Positions 8,768 through 18,387 of a stretch of 64,000 nucleotides of DNA are shown here, one piece after another. Source of the DNA: Chloroflexota bacterium (GTDB taxonomy: Bacteria; Chloroflexota; Anaerolineae; Anaerolineales; UBA11579); contig VRUJ01000008.1 in assembly GCA_019456165.1 (NCBI GenBank), positions 1 to 64,000 of the forward strand, written 5' to 3'. Below the pieces are notes generated by a model. The model was not told the DNA's origin and made no database searches. It was given only the letters and a program-made list of their open reading frames with translations. Each line of letters begins with the position of its first letter. The first letter of the stretch is position 1. Position numbers and translations under genes: made by a program.

Positions 8768-9259
8768 CTACGGTCGCTCCAAAACCCTATACGTGAAGGC
8801 ATATTCGTTGCGTTCATCCGAGGGGTGGTGGGTGCTTTCAATTTCAACCCAGGCGCTCTCATCGAATTCTGGAAAGAAGGTATCAGCTTGTACCTCTGCG
8901 TGTACACGTGTGAAGTAAATTCTTTGCGCCTGTTCCAGCGCCTCTCCGTACAGCATGGCACCGCCACCCACGAAGGCTTCCTCCTCTCCGCGTTCTCGAG
9001 CCAATTTCAGCCCCGATTCCAGCGAAGGAACGACATCACAGCCCTCGGCATGATAGTCTGGGTTGCCTGTAACAACCACCAAATTGCGGCCGGGGAGCGG
9101 CTTGCCAATTGACTCGTATGTCACTCGACCCATAATGAGGTGGTGCCCCATGGTGATGCGCTTGAAATTCTTGAGGTCATCCGAAAGGTGCCAGGGAATT
9201 TGGCCGTCCTTACCGATGCCCCCATTTTCGCTGACCGCCACGATCAGAGAGACGATCAC
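8768..9259 (-). CDS. folA: Dihydrofolate reductase
   Basis: A 163-residue enzyme of normal family length that reduces dihydrofolate to tetrahydrofolate with NADPH. Diagnostic segments are [20 protein letters not shown] (substrate and cofactor entry), [17 protein letters not shown], and FVGGGAMLY near residue 96, the glycine-rich NADPH turn. Its ATG overlaps the stop of the thymidylate synthase gene by four bases. That fits the usual coupling: thymidylate synthase oxidises folate and DHFR regenerates it. Chromosomal housekeeping copy. Confidence 0.97.
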   Translation of the reverse strand: MIVSLIVAVSENGGIGKDGQIPWHLSDDLKNFKRITMGHHLIMGRVTYESIGKPLPGRNLVVVTGNPDYHAEGCDVVPSLESGLKLARERGEEEAFVGGGAMLYGEALEQAQRIYFTRVHAEVQADTFFPEFDESAWVEIESTHHPSDERNEYAFTYRVLERP

Positions 9260-10050
9260 ACAGCTACCTTAGCCTTGATGTGGGCGTGCGCCTGGTAGTC
9301 GAGCAGCTCGAAGTCCTGGTACTCAAAATCGAAGATCGAATTCACTTTGGGGTTTATCTGCAGTTGTGGAAGGGGATGAGGCTGCCGGGAAAGCTGCAGT
9401 TGGGCTTGTTCTAAGTGGTTGATATACAGATGGGCGTCTCCCAGGGTGTGTACGAAATCCCCCGCCTCTAAACCGCAAACCTGCGCCATCATCATGGTAA
9501 GCAGGGCGTAGGAGGCGATGTTGAAAGGCACGCCCAAGAAGATATCGGCTGAGCGTTGGTAGAGCTGGCAAGATAATTTACCCTGCGCGACGTAGAATTG
9601 GAACAATACGTGGCAGGCCGGCAGAGCCATTTCCTCAATTTCACCTACGTTCCAGGCGCTGACCAGCAGGCGGCGTGAATCCGGGTTGGTCTTGATCTGC
9701 TCGATCATCTGTGATATCTGGTCAACGGTGCGGCCATCCGCGGTTTTCCAAGAGCGCCATTGCACGCCGTACACCGGCCCCAGTTCGCCCTGGACGTCTG
9801 CCCATTCGTCCCAGATGCTGACCCCATGTTCTTGCAAGAAGGCGACATTGCTCTCACCTCGCAAGAACCAGAGCAGTTCATAAATGATTGATTTGAGATG
9901 CAGCTTCTTCGTGGTGAGCAGGGGAAACCCGCTCGAAAGGTCGAAGCGCATTTGGTAGCCAAATACAGAGCGTGTGCCTGTGCCCGTGCGGTCTCCCTTC
10001 TCGATGCCCTTATCCAGGACGTGCTGCATCAATTCCAGGTAAGGCTTCAT
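9256..10050 (-). CDS. thyA: Thymidylate synthase (ThyA type)
   Basis: A 264-residue enzyme of the folate-dependent ThyA family that methylates dUMP to dTMP. The catalytic cysteine lies in [13 protein letters not shown] near residue 146, followed by [26 protein letters not shown], the nucleotide-binding block. Its start overlaps the end of ribF by four bases and its end overlaps folA by four bases, giving a tightly coupled ribF-thyA-folA cluster. ThyA rather than flavin-dependent ThyX fits the presence of folA beside it. Confidence 0.98.
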   Translation of the reverse strand: MKPYLELMQHVLDKGIEKGDRTGTGTRSVFGYQMRFDLSSGFPLLTTKKLHLKSIIYELLWFLRGESNVAFLQEHGVSIWDEWADVQGELGPVYGVQWRSWKTADGRTVDQISQMIEQIKTNPDSRRLLVSAWNVGEIEEMALPACHVLFQFYVAQGKLSCQLYQRSADIFLGVPFNIASYALLTMMMAQVCGLEAGDFVHTLGDAHLYINHLEQAQLQLSRQPHPLPQLQINPKVNSIFDFEYQDFELLDYQAHAHIKAKVAV

Positions 10051-10994
10051 GAGGCTGCCCCTTCATTGAATACCTTCTCAGCTAATTTTTCACGAGCCTG
10101 AGCGAAATCAATTTGCATCTGGGCGACTAATTCGTCGGCGTTGGAAAAGCGCAGTTCTTCCCGCAAACGGGCTATAAACTCGAGCTTAATCTCACGGCCG
10201 TAAATATCCGCGTCGAAGTCAAGCAAGTGAGTCTCGATGCTGGGGGTAACAGGCTCAGTTTCAAAGGTTGGGCGTACACCGATGTTGGTGACCGCATCAT
10301 AAGTTTGGTCGTCAACATACACCCGGCAGACATAAACCCCAAAACCAGGTACTACTTTCACTGAGTTATTTTTTAAGTTGGCGGTCGGTATCCCGATTGT
10401 AGTCCCCCGGCCTCGACCTGATTCCACTTCTCCTGTGAGGTTGTAAGTTCTTCCCAGCATTTGGTTGGCGAGTTCTACATTTCCTTCGAGCAGCAGCCTA
10501 CGAATCCGGCTGGAAGATATTACTTCACCCTCCAATAATACTGGCGGCACCTTATGCACCACATAACCCAAGGTTTCCCCAAGTGTGCTCAGCATAGGTA
10601 CATCGCCTTCTCGATTTTTGCCTAGAGCGAAATCATGGCCTGCGAAAAGGTGTTGCATTCCAAGATGAGCTCTTAACTTCTGCATGAAATCATGTGCAGA
10701 TATCTCAGCCAACTCTTGGTTGAACGCTTGTGTGATGAGGATATCTATGCCCGTATCTTTTAGGATAGCGGATTTTTCTTCTGAGGAAGTGAGGTAGAAG
10801 TTATCCCGTGAGCCGTGGATTACCAGCGCGGGGTGAGGGTGGAATGAAAATACAACTGCCGGGGATGCTTGATCGCCGGCAGTTAGCTCATTGATAATTT
10901 GTTGATGTCCTAAATGTACGCCGTCGAAAGCTCCGATGGCCAACGAGGCGTTGTGAATATTTACATCTTGCAGTGAAGCAAAGTTCTGCATCAC
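10047..10994 (-). CDS. ribF: Bifunctional riboflavin kinase/FAD synthetase
   Basis: A 315-residue bifunctional enzyme that converts riboflavin to FMN and then FAD. The N-terminal nucleotidyltransferase domain shows [18 protein letters not shown] near residue 16 (HxGH class) and SSSRIRRLL before the linker. The C-terminal riboflavin kinase domain shows [15 protein letters not shown] near residue 195 and GVYVCRV. It lies eight bases after truB, an arrangement common in many bacteria downstream of infB and rbfA. Confidence 0.97.
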   Translation of the reverse strand: MMQNFASLQDVNIHNASLAIGAFDGVHLGHQQIINELTAGDQASPAVVFSFHPHPALVIHGSRDNFYLTSSEEKSAILKDTGIDILITQAFNQELAEISAHDFMQKLRAHLGMQHLFAGHDFALGKNREGDVPMLSTLGETLGYVVHKVPPVLLEGEVISSSRIRRLLLEGNVELANQMLGRTYNLTGEVESGRGRGTTIGIPTANLKNNSVKVVPGFGVYVCRVYVDDQTYDAVTNIGVRPTFETEPVTPSIETHLLDFDADIYGREIKLEFIARLREELRFSNADELVAQMQIDFAQAREKLAEKVFNEGAAS

Positions 10995-11002
10995 CGCCTG
11001 CT

Positions 11003-11914
11003 TCAGGAACTGAAGAAGACCTTACGCGGCTGCCACTCTCTGGTCTCTTCATCCACCTGTAACAAAGCTACTAAATCCCCTTGCTCGCTAACACCACGCG
11101 CCCAACCGCTGGCATCATCGGCTGCTGGTATGCGGTGGCCGTGGCGTACCTTTTGCAGTAGGTCACCATCCAATTCAACGGTTGGCCAGTCGCCAAGCGC
11201 TTCAGAAGCGGGGATGAGAAACTCAGCCCAGGTGCCTGCTTCGAAAGATTCCCGCAGCCTGCGCAAGGAAACAGCGTCACGCAGAGTGAACTGCCCGCTC
11301 TTTGTGCGTCTTAAGCCCACCAGGTGAGCTCCAACTCCGAGAGCTTCACCCAGGTCGTTGGCTAGAGAGCGCACGTAAGTCCCCGAGGAGCAGTATACGT
11401 CGATGACCACTTCAGGGAGCGCCCATTCAAGTACTTCAAGGCTGTACACATTGATCTTGCGTGGCTCTAGCTTTACCTCTTCACCTTTCCGGGCCAGCTC
11501 ATATGCTTTTTTGCCTTTTACTTTCACTGCTGAGTAAGGAGGGGGGACCTGTTCGATTTCACCTATGTAAGTTTGCAGCAGATCGTTAAATTCTTCCTCG
11601 GTTACAGTAAGGGGTTCATCGGATGTTTGCACAACTGGTGCTTCAGCATCGTAGGTGGTTGTAGAACCGCCTAGTTTTATGGTAGCTTGATATCGTTTAT
11701 CTGATGCCGAAACATATTCGCTAAGCCTTACAGCTGGACCGATCAACACAACCAGCACGCCGGAAGCGCGCGGATCTAAAGTGCCAGTGTGGCCTGCTCG
11801 CCGGATTCCAGAACCACGGCGGATGATCTGTACAACGTCATGGGAGGTTAAGCCTACCGGCTTATCAACCACAATAACCCCTGAAACTACATTCTTTACA
11901 ACATCTTTATCCAT
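11003..11914 (-). CDS. truB: tRNA pseudouridine(55) synthase TruB
   Basis: A 303-residue enzyme making pseudouridine 55 in the T-loop of tRNA. The N terminus has GVIVVDKPVGLTSHDVV and the catalytic aspartate is in GHTGTLDPRASGVL near residue 47. GTYVRSLANDLGEALG near 183 is another family block, and a short C-terminal domain follows. It sits in the conserved nusA-infB-rbfA-truB-ribF order and is separated from the nrnA-like gene upstream by 212 bp of AT-rich DNA in which I see nothing definite. Confidence 0.97.
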   Translation of the reverse strand: MDKDVVKNVVSGVIVVDKPVGLTSHDVVQIIRRGSGIRRAGHTGTLDPRASGVLVVLIGPAVRLSEYVSASDKRYQATIKLGGSTTTYDAEAPVVQTSDEPLTVTEEEFNDLLQTYIGEIEQVPPPYSAVKVKGKKAYELARKGEEVKLEPRKINVYSLEVLEWALPEVVIDVYCSSGTYVRSLANDLGEALGVGAHLVGLRRTKSGQFTLRDAVSLRRLRESFEAGTWAEFLIPASEALGDWPTVELDGDLLQKVRHGHRIPAADDASGWARGVSEQGDLVALLQVDEETREWQPRKVFFSS

Positions 11915-12126
11915 ACTACCTATCTCCCTGATTAACCTTAGATTGGATTAATAAAATTATCCTGTTAATCATACTATTGAATTTATTTCCTCTTTGATAA
12001 TTTCTTTGAAATTAGTTTGGAAATCCTAGTCACTTTTTAGAACTTAGTCGAACTAAAAAAAGCAACTAAGCCCAATGAAATCTTACTACAAAAGTCCCAG
12101 TAAATCTAGATAAGAAACGGGGCATT

Positions 12127-13089
12127 TCATAAACTCACTTTCATGAAAGCATTATAGGTTGTTTCAATTACGCGGGCTTCAACCTCTTCCAGAGTCCCAG
12201 AAACCATTGCTCCAGAAGCCGCGGTATGGCCGCCTCCTCCAAATTGAGCCGCAATTTGGGAAACATCTAACCCTGCCCGGCTTCGCCAACTTACTTTAAC
12301 TTTTTCTAAATCCTGTTCGATGAAAATTACCGCGGCGTCAATTCCATCTATGGTGGACAATAAGTTAATCAGATCGGCATCATCCCGGCCAGAATAACCT
12401 GCAGCTTTGCGATCTTTTAATGAGAGGCTCGTCCAAATAATTCGGTTCTCGAAATTCACATGTGATAAACCTGCCCCCCAGTAACGTACGGCTTCAAATG
12501 ATCGGTTTACCAGAGCCCGCGTATATAATTCTGGTAGGTCCGCTCCCTTGTCAATTAGATCGGCCGCAACCCGCAGCGTATTAGAGTTCATGTTTAGCGT
12601 GCGGAAGCCCTGGCTGTCAGTGAGTAATCCCGTTAGCAAAGCTTCTACTACTGGTAGTGTGAACGACAAACCGAGAGCAGGCAGGTTTTCGGCGAGGATT
12701 GCTCCCGTCGCGACTGCTTCGACGTCCACCAGGTTCAATTCAGCAAATTGTGTGTTCGAGATGTGATGGTCGATATTGATATCCACTACAGAGTCCCCTG
12801 CCAGAGCACTGCCGATTCTTTCCATGTCTGCGCAATCTACGGCAACGATCAAATCAAGCTGCCCCTCAGCTTTTCGTCTTATCTGATTTACTCCAGAAAG
12901 GAAGTTAAATTGCGTAGGCACACCATCAGCTAAAACCATGTGTACATCTTTATCGATTTCCTGTAAGGCCAGCCCCAAACCCAACATGGAACCGACAGCA
13001 TCCCCATCAGGTCGTACGTGAGAAACAATCAAAATGTGCTCGGCATTCCGGAATTTCTGGTGCGTCTGGGCTATCAAATTCTCATTCAT
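12127..13089 (-). CDS. DHH/DHHA1 phosphoesterase, NrnA-like
   Basis: A DHH-family phosphoesterase of about 320 residues, likely a nanoRNase or pAp phosphatase. Visible motifs are HVRPDGDAVGS near residue 25, VAVDCAD, the DHH box in DINIDHHISN, and the DHHA1 glycine motif GGGGHTAASG near the C terminus. I prefer the ATG at 13087-13089 (MNENLIAQ), which overlaps the rbfA stop by eight bases, over one 27 bases further upstream. This position between rbfA and truB is standard in many Gram-positive bacteria. Its likely substrates are short oligoribonucleotides and 3'-phosphoadenosine 5'-phosphate, by family knowledge. Confidence 0.93.
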   Translation of the reverse strand: MNENLIAQTHQKFRNAEHILIVSHVRPDGDAVGSMLGLGLALQEIDKDVHMVLADGVPTQFNFLSGVNQIRRKAEGQLDLIVAVDCADMERIGSALAGDSVVDINIDHHISNTQFAELNLVDVEAVATGAILAENLPALGLSFTLPVVEALLTGLLTDSQGFRTLNMNSNTLRVAADLIDKGADLPELYTRALVNRSFEAVRYWGAGLSHVNFENRIIWTSLSLKDRKAAGYSGRDDADLINLLSTIDGIDAAVIFIEQDLEKVKVSWRSRAGLDVSQIAAQFGGGGHTAASGAMVSGTLEEVEARVIETTYNAFMKVSL

Positions 13090-13456
13090 CTTCGGAAGAC
13101 TCATTCTTAGTATCATCTTTTAGGGAAGCGATGATTTGGTCGATACGTTCGACGTGTTCAGGGCTAGGATCCCAGTTAAATCGCAGACGCGGGAAGGAAC
13201 GTAGTTGAATCCTTTGGGCTAGTTGGTGACGCAAGAAACCGGAGGCGTGGTTAAAACCTTCCAGGATTTCATCTTTGCGTTCTGCACCTTCTAAGGAGGA
13301 GACAAAGATGTTCGCGTAGGCTAATTCGCGGTCGACGCGTACGTTAGTGATGTACACGCCGTGCAGTCGCGGGTCAGTGACTTCAACACGTAACAGTTCC
13401 GATAATTCTTCTAGTATGCGTTGTGCAATCCGCTTTGCACGCCCCTGGGATACCAT
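13082..13456 (-). CDS. rbfA: Ribosome-binding factor A
   Basis: A 124-residue protein of the KH-like RbfA family, needed for maturation of 16S rRNA and the 30S subunit. It begins MVSQGRAKRIAQRILEELSE and contains VTDPRLHGVYITNVRV, typical of the family, with the LRFNWDPSPEHVERIDQII segment at the C terminus. It lies 22 bases after infB and overlaps the next gene. Length is normal. Confidence 0.96.
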   Translation of the reverse strand: MVSQGRAKRIAQRILEELSELLRVEVTDPRLHGVYITNVRVDRELAYANIFVSSLEGAERKDEILEGFNHASGFLRHQLAQRIQLRSFPRLRFNWDPSPEHVERIDQIIASLKDDTKNESSEDE

Positions 13457-13478
13457 ACAGACTCCGTCTTCGGGATAA

Positions 13479-15293
13479 TCAATCTATGCTAACGTTAACT
13501 AACTCGCGGATGTAACATTCGAGGATATCCCCTTCTTGTATCTCGTTAAATCCTTTTACGCTAATACCGCATTCAAAACCGGAACGTACTTCGCGCACAT
13601 CGTCCCTCTCTTGCCTCAGTGAGCCAACCTCTCCATCAAAGATTACTTTTTTGTTTCGTACCACGCGCATTAGGGCATTGCGCCTGATCTCACCTTCGGT
13701 GACCATACACCCAGCGATATTACCAAGTTTTCTAATCTTGAATATGGCGCGGACTTCAGCCTTGCCGATTACGGTTTCCTTTTCTTCTGGCTCCAGCATG
13801 CCTTTGAGTCCTTTTTCCACATCTTCAGTCAAACGGTAGATGATGTCATATATACGGATGGAAACACCCTCACGTTCGGCCATTCGCCGGACGGGCTTAT
13901 CGGATTCAACGTTGAATCCCATAATGATTGCATTAGAGGCTGCGGCCAGCATGACATCGTTCTCTCCGATATTCCCAGTTAGTGAATGTAGTACGTTTAC
14001 ACCGATTTCACCTTCTTTATCACCGGCGCTCAATTGGGTCAACGAGGAGACAATAGGATCTAATGAACCCTGCACGTCAGCTTTGATTATCAGACGAAGC
14101 TCGCGTACTTCTCCGGCCTGGTAACGGTCAAACATATTCTCCAGGGTTACGAGTGTTTGAGATGTTGTTGAAGCTTGTTTCGCTTTTTCCTTGCGGTCTG
14201 CCACTATTGCGCGCGCCTCTTTTTCAGTACCTACAACCCGGAAGAGATCTCCTGCTTGGGGCACTTCCTTCAAACCCATGATTGAAATCGGTGTTGAAGG
14301 TGTTGCTTCTTTTATCTGAGTTCCGTGGAAGTCAAACATGGCGCGCAGACGTCCGTGAGTAGTACCAACGGTCACAATTTCACCTTCTGACAGGGTGCCA
14401 TTTTGAACTAATAACGTGGCGACAACGCCTTTAGACTTATTCCGCTCTGCCTCGATCACAGTGCCGATGATTTCCCCTTTTGGGTTGGCGAGGATTTCGG
14501 TGTTATCAGCAATTAATTGAATCGCCTCAAGTAAATCTTCCAACCCGGTACTTTCCGTGCCAGAAACAGGAACGACAATGGTTTCACCATCCCATTCATC
14601 CGGAACCAGACCTACATCTGCTAATTGCTGTTTGACCATATCTGGATTCGCGTTAGCTTTGTCTATTTTGGTCATAGCAACAATGAGCGGAACCGAGGCA
14701 GCGCGCGCGTGGGCTATAGCCTCTTTAGTTTGAGGCATAACTCCATCATCAGCGGCGACCACAAGGATAACTATATCAGCACCTTGGGCGCCTCGTGAGC
14801 GCATGGCTGTGAAAGCTGCATGGCCTGGGGTGTCGAGGAAGGTAATGAGTTTTTCATTGTGTTCGACTTGATATGCGCTGATGCGTTGGGTGATACCACC
14901 GGCTTCTCCTGTAGCTACGCTCGTTTCGCGAATGGCATCCAGAAGAGTAGTTTTCCCATGATCGACATGCCCTAAAATTGTGACCACGGGGGGCCGTGGA
15001 GTTAAATCTTTTTCATCTTCGCTAGCTATCAGGCGCCGCCATAATGGAATTTCTCCACTGTCATCCGCCTCAAGCTGGTCGAGGGTTTCTAGGGTCACCT
15101 CTGAACCCATCTCCGAGGCGACTATTGCTGCGGTTTCAAAGTCGATTAGTTGGTTAATATTCGCCATTACTCCATTTGTCATCAACGTTTTAATGATGTC
15201 AATTGGGCTAGCATTAATTGCCTCCGCTAGATCGCGGACGGTTAAACTGGCGGGTAATTCGATAGCTTGTGTTTCTTCCACTTTTTCGCTCAT
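13479..15293 (-). CDS. infB: Translation initiation factor IF-2
   Basis: IF-2 is the GTPase that places initiator tRNA on the 30S subunit. I choose the ATG at 15291-15293 (MSEKVEETQ) preceded by GCAGAGATT; a TTG 30 bases upstream is in frame but less likely. The product is about 604 residues, short for IF-2, because the variable N-terminal region is almost absent. A small IF2N domain near residues 20-70 leads straight into the G domain, with GHVDHGKTT near 109, DTPGHAAF and TKIDKA. Domains II, III and C-terminal IV follow to the end. Confidence 0.97.
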   Translation of the reverse strand: MSEKVEETQAIELPASLTVRDLAEAINASPIDIIKTLMTNGVMANINQLIDFETAAIVASEMGSEVTLETLDQLEADDSGEIPLWRRLIASEDEKDLTPRPPVVTILGHVDHGKTTLLDAIRETSVATGEAGGITQRISAYQVEHNEKLITFLDTPGHAAFTAMRSRGAQGADIVILVVAADDGVMPQTKEAIAHARAASVPLIVAMTKIDKANANPDMVKQQLADVGLVPDEWDGETIVVPVSGTESTGLEDLLEAIQLIADNTEILANPKGEIIGTVIEAERNKSKGVVATLLVQNGTLSEGEIVTVGTTHGRLRAMFDFHGTQIKEATPSTPISIMGLKEVPQAGDLFRVVGTEKEARAIVADRKEKAKQASTTSQTLVTLENMFDRYQAGEVRELRLIIKADVQGSLDPIVSSLTQLSAGDKEGEIGVNVLHSLTGNIGENDVMLAAASNAIIMGFNVESDKPVRRMAEREGVSIRIYDIIYRLTEDVEKGLKGMLEPEEKETVIGKAEVRAIFKIRKLGNIAGCMVTEGEIRRNALMRVVRNKKVIFDGEVGSLRQERDDVREVRSGFECGISVKGFNEIQEGDILECYIRELVNVSID

Positions 15294-15349
15294 AATCTCT
15301 GCACCATTTCTATTTTCAATCAATAATCACTGCTATTTAGAGAGTGACT

Positions 15350-15664
15350 CTACTGGTTTATTGAATTGCTAAGCGGCTCATCCTCCGGAAACGATTCCAT
15401 GAATGCCATCAAATGGTCTGTTTCTTCGTCAGTAAGGTTGACTTTCAGGGCATTCGCAAGTTTGCTTTGCATTCCTCGTTCCCAGCAGGATCGGCGGTTA
15501 TGAAGGTAAGCGCCGCGTCCATTCAACCTTTCTTCTTGTTCTATCTGCAAACCGGCAGAAGTTCTCACGATGCGGATCAGGTTTATCTTTGGTTCAGTGA
15601 TCCGACATCCAACGCAGGTGCGTTGAGGTATGTGTTTGCGCTGTATTCTTTTTTTCTTAGCCAC
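15350..15664 (-). CDS. ylxR: YlxR family RNA-binding protein
   Basis: A 104-residue basic protein of the YlxR/RnpM family encoded between nusA and infB. The hallmark RTCVGCRITEPK is at about residues 16-27 and GRGAYLHNRRSCWERG follows near 49-64. The family binds RNA and has been linked to RNase P regulation in Gram-positive bacteria. It starts 32 bases after nusA and ends 56 bases before the chosen infB start, so it belongs to the same operon. Confidence 0.93.
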   Translation of the reverse strand: MAKKKRIQRKHIPQRTCVGCRITEPKINLIRIVRTSAGLQIEQEERLNGRGAYLHNRRSCWERGMQSKLANALKVNLTDEETDHLMAFMESFPEDEPLSNSINQ

Positions 15665-15696
15665 AGCATCAAGTTATCAGAATCAGATGATTGTTT

Positions 15697-17589
15697 CTAC
15701 TCTTCATCCCAATCATCTGATTCCCAGTCATCCGTATCTCTTTTTCTCTTGTGTGTAACAATCGTTACGTCGCGGTCGGGATCGTATTCGATTTCGCGAT
15801 ATTTTTTCTTCTTCTTTTTCTTGACATCTTTCTGCTTGGCATCTTCAACCTGTGTATCTATGGCTGTACTATCGGTCAATTCTTCGATCGACTGGGCAAA
15901 GACCTCATCTATTGAAGCTGTCTCTTCAGCTTCGGTTTCTTCCGGTTTGGCTTGGTCTGGAGTTTCTAATTCAGCTGCAACCTCGGTGATTTCACCATCA
16001 ACAGCTTCTTCACCCTCACTGGGTTGCTCAACCGGTTCACCTTCAGCTTCAACATCGGCCTCTGCTTCTTGCTCTTCCTCAACTTCTACTTCAGGGAAGT
16101 CGAATTCAGCCAGGGCTTGATCAATTATTTCCAAGGTTTTTGGGCCTATGCCATTTAAAGCCAAGATTTTATCAGGGTCAAGGTTCAACTCAAGCATCAG
16201 ATCTCCAATGGTTGAGTATCCGACTCCGGTTAGTTTAAGGTTGAGACTTGGCGTCAATCCGAGGTCGTCGAGTATGATGTCGAAGGCTGTTTCTGGGATG
16301 GATTCATGGGCTTCAGCGATACGCGCTTTTTCTGTTTCTACTACAAGCTGGCGCCTTTCTGATGCGCCACGTTCAACTTCGTTGACGAATTTGCCGAGCA
16401 TTTGGTATTCCTCGGGTGTGATCGGCCGGCGTTCAGCTTTCTTAGTTAGGGAAATCTCCACTGCAGGTATAATCTCAGCGAGAGCTTCTTTTTCACCAGC
16501 ATAATCGGGATGGTTTTCTAGTTTTAACAAGGCTTCCGAGGCAGCTTCTGGCAAGCTTTTAATATCTATACGCCAAGAAGTCAGCTTAGCTGCCAAACGG
16601 GCATTTTGCCCATCGCGCCCGATGGCAAGGCTTAATTGGTCTTCTGGTACAACGACAGTGGCTGTTTTTGTGCCTTCAATAGATTCATTTAGGAAGACTC
16701 CAGTAACCCGTGCGGGGCTAAGGGCCTTGGCAATATAGGCGGCCGGATCAGGATTCCACTCAATCACATCAATCTTTTCATCATTTAATTCCCTAACGAT
16801 TGCCTGAATACGCACCCCCCGGATGCCGACGCAGGCCCCGACGGGATCAATGCCGGGTTGTAGGGCAGATACAGCAACTTTTGAGCGGTAACCTGGCTCG
16901 CGTGCGATTGAGCGAATTTCTACCAATCCGTGGTAGATCTCAGGCACTTCGTCTTCCAGTAAGCGGCGCAGGAAATTTCGGTGGGCACGAGAAAGTGTGA
17001 TCTGTGGGCCGCGCGGCGTCAGCTTAACTTCTTGCAACAGAGCGCGGACGCGGTCATGTACCCGGAAACGTTCGCCACGAATTTGGTGGTTGCGGGGCAT
17101 AAACCCTTCGGCTTTCCGATCTAAGCCCAAAGTGATAGCATGTGGGTTTGCCGCTTGTACTATTCCGTTAACGATCTCGCCAACTTGATTGTGGAAGAAT
17201 TTGTACTGAGCTTCGCGTTCTGCTTCTCGGATACGTTGCTGGATCACCTGGCGCGCTGTTTGTGCAGCCACGCGCCCGAAATTTTCAGGGGTTGTTTCCA
17301 CTACAACAACGTGACCTAATTCTGCATCTGGCTCGACATTTCGAGCCTCTTCCAGCAGTACCTCCGTGCGAGAATCATGGATAGATTCCACAACCTCTTT
17401 CTCTGCATAGATGGTGATCTTGCCTGTTTCAAGATCGAGATTTGCGCGTACCTCCTGCGCGGTTGAGGCGTTAACTGTTTTCCGGTATGCGGAAATTAGT
17501 GCGGCCTCCAGGGCTTCTACGATTACTTCCTTGGGAAGCTGTCTGTCGTCTAATACTTCGTTGAAGGCCAGTACAAGTTCTTCTTTCAT
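15697..17589 (-). CDS. nusA: Transcription termination/antitermination factor NusA
   Basis: A 630-residue NusA with an N-terminal RNA polymerase-binding domain (residues 1-125), an S1 domain (about 130-200, GEIVNGIVQ) and tandem KH domains (about 225-345, [19 protein letters not shown] and [15 protein letters not shown]). A helix-hairpin-helix-like region ([14 protein letters not shown]) follows. The C-terminal ~140 residues form an acidic low-complexity tail ending in a lysine run and a tryptophan/aspartate-rich end. It has AAGAAGGG before the ATG. In many bacteria rimP precedes nusA; here 246 bp without a gene precede it. Confidence 0.97.
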   Translation of the reverse strand: MKEELVLAFNEVLDDRQLPKEVIVEALEAALISAYRKTVNASTAQEVRANLDLETGKITIYAEKEVVESIHDSRTEVLLEEARNVEPDAELGHVVVVETTPENFGRVAAQTARQVIQQRIREAEREAQYKFFHNQVGEIVNGIVQAANPHAITLGLDRKAEGFMPRNHQIRGERFRVHDRVRALLQEVKLTPRGPQITLSRAHRNFLRRLLEDEVPEIYHGLVEIRSIAREPGYRSKVAVSALQPGIDPVGACVGIRGVRIQAIVRELNDEKIDVIEWNPDPAAYIAKALSPARVTGVFLNESIEGTKTATVVVPEDQLSLAIGRDGQNARLAAKLTSWRIDIKSLPEAASEALLKLENHPDYAGEKEALAEIIPAVEISLTKKAERRPITPEEYQMLGKFVNEVERGASERRQLVVETEKARIAEAHESIPETAFDIILDDLGLTPSLNLKLTGVGYSTIGDLMLELNLDPDKILALNGIGPKTLEIIDQALAEFDFPEVEVEEEQEAEADVEAEGEPVEQPSEGEEAVDGEITEVAAELETPDQAKPEETEAEETASIDEVFAQSIEELTDSTAIDTQVEDAKQKDVKKKKKKKYREIEYDPDRDVTIVTHKRKRDTDDWESDDWDEE

Positions 17590-17659
17590 AATCCCTTCTT
17601 TTTCGATTTGAATTGCGGATTAATCGAGCAAATTTGTGAATTATTCATAGATATGCAGA

Positions 17660-17680
17660 AAAGTGGGGGTTGCCCACTTT
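17660..17680 (-). terminator. Hairpin between the GNAT gene and nusA
   Basis: An eight-base-pair stem (AAAGTGGG with CCCACTTT, five-base loop) lies between the end of the GNAT gene at 17836 and nusA. On the minus strand the second arm runs into TTTTCT. It is probably an intrinsic terminator for the upstream unit, although it could act in the nusA 5' leader. Confidence 0.45.
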
Positions 17681-17835
17681 CCGTCGAAGTCACAATATTG
17701 CCCGTTACTAATTTTAAATTCTATCATGGAATTATTACAGATGCAAGGATTATCCTGTATTGTTAGGAAGTGAAGTTGAAATGTGAAAAATTTTTCGTTT
17801 ACCCACGAAACGTTATGTGAACAAATGGGTTTTCA

Positions 17836-18387
17836 TTATAAGCGTTTCTGCATTCGCCAGCCGGGGTCGTTTACCTGCTGCAAAACGCCGCGATCATCAT
17901 GGTAAGACCAGATTCCTGGATCTGGGCCCACAACGCGATACCCAAGACGGGAATATAAGTGCCGCGCGCCTGGGTTTGTGTGGCTGACGTTGAGTGTTAC
18001 GTATTTGTAACCGCGTTGGATCAAGCCTGTTTCTGCTACATTCATCAGTTTGCTGCCCAAACCAGCCCCGCGGTAAGGGCGTTTGACGCGAAAAGAGTGC
18101 ACGTAAGCTCTGTTTTGCCCATCAGCCAATTCTTGCCTACTGCTGCTGTATTGCACGAATACTTGTCCGATAATTCCTTCTTCAGGGAGGTCGGCTGCCC
18201 ACATTATGGCGAGGCCCGAGCGCATCCTGCGGAAAACTTCGAGATATACACGCCGAAAGTGGTTATATTCACCGTCCCACTCCAGGGCAAGCAGGTCTTT
18301 CCTTTGGATAGGCCGTACAATAACTTTTGATAGCCAGTTTGATGCGTGATAAGGGACGGGGTTTATCGACTTAACAGCTTCACTCAT
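17836..18387 (-). CDS. GNAT family N-acetyltransferase
   Basis: A GNAT acetyltransferase of about 183 residues. The acetyl-CoA loop appears as VKRPYRGAGLGSKLMNVAE, followed by TLNVSHTNPGARHLYSRLGYRVVG, the usual fourth motif. I choose the ATG at 18385-18387 (MSEAVKSINP), which overlaps the upstream stop by eight bases. A longer start at 18441 would overlap the upstream gene by 62 bases. The substrate is unknown. It is coupled to the tRNA nucleotidyltransferase gene by overlap only. Confidence 0.88.
   Translation of the reverse strand: MSEAVKSINPVPYHASNWLSKVIVRPIQRKDLLALEWDGEYNHFRRVYLEVFRRMRSGLAIMWAADLPEEGIIGQVFVQYSSSRQELADGQNRAYVHSFRVKRPYRGAGLGSKLMNVAETGLIQRGYKYVTLNVSHTNPGARHLYSRLGYRVVGPDPGIWSYHDDRGVLQQVNDPGWRMQKRL

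Noticed and set aside
15413-16120. 235-codon plus-strand frame opposite ylxR and the nusA tail
   Set aside because: Its long serine-rich run is the antisense reading of the acidic low-complexity tail of NusA.
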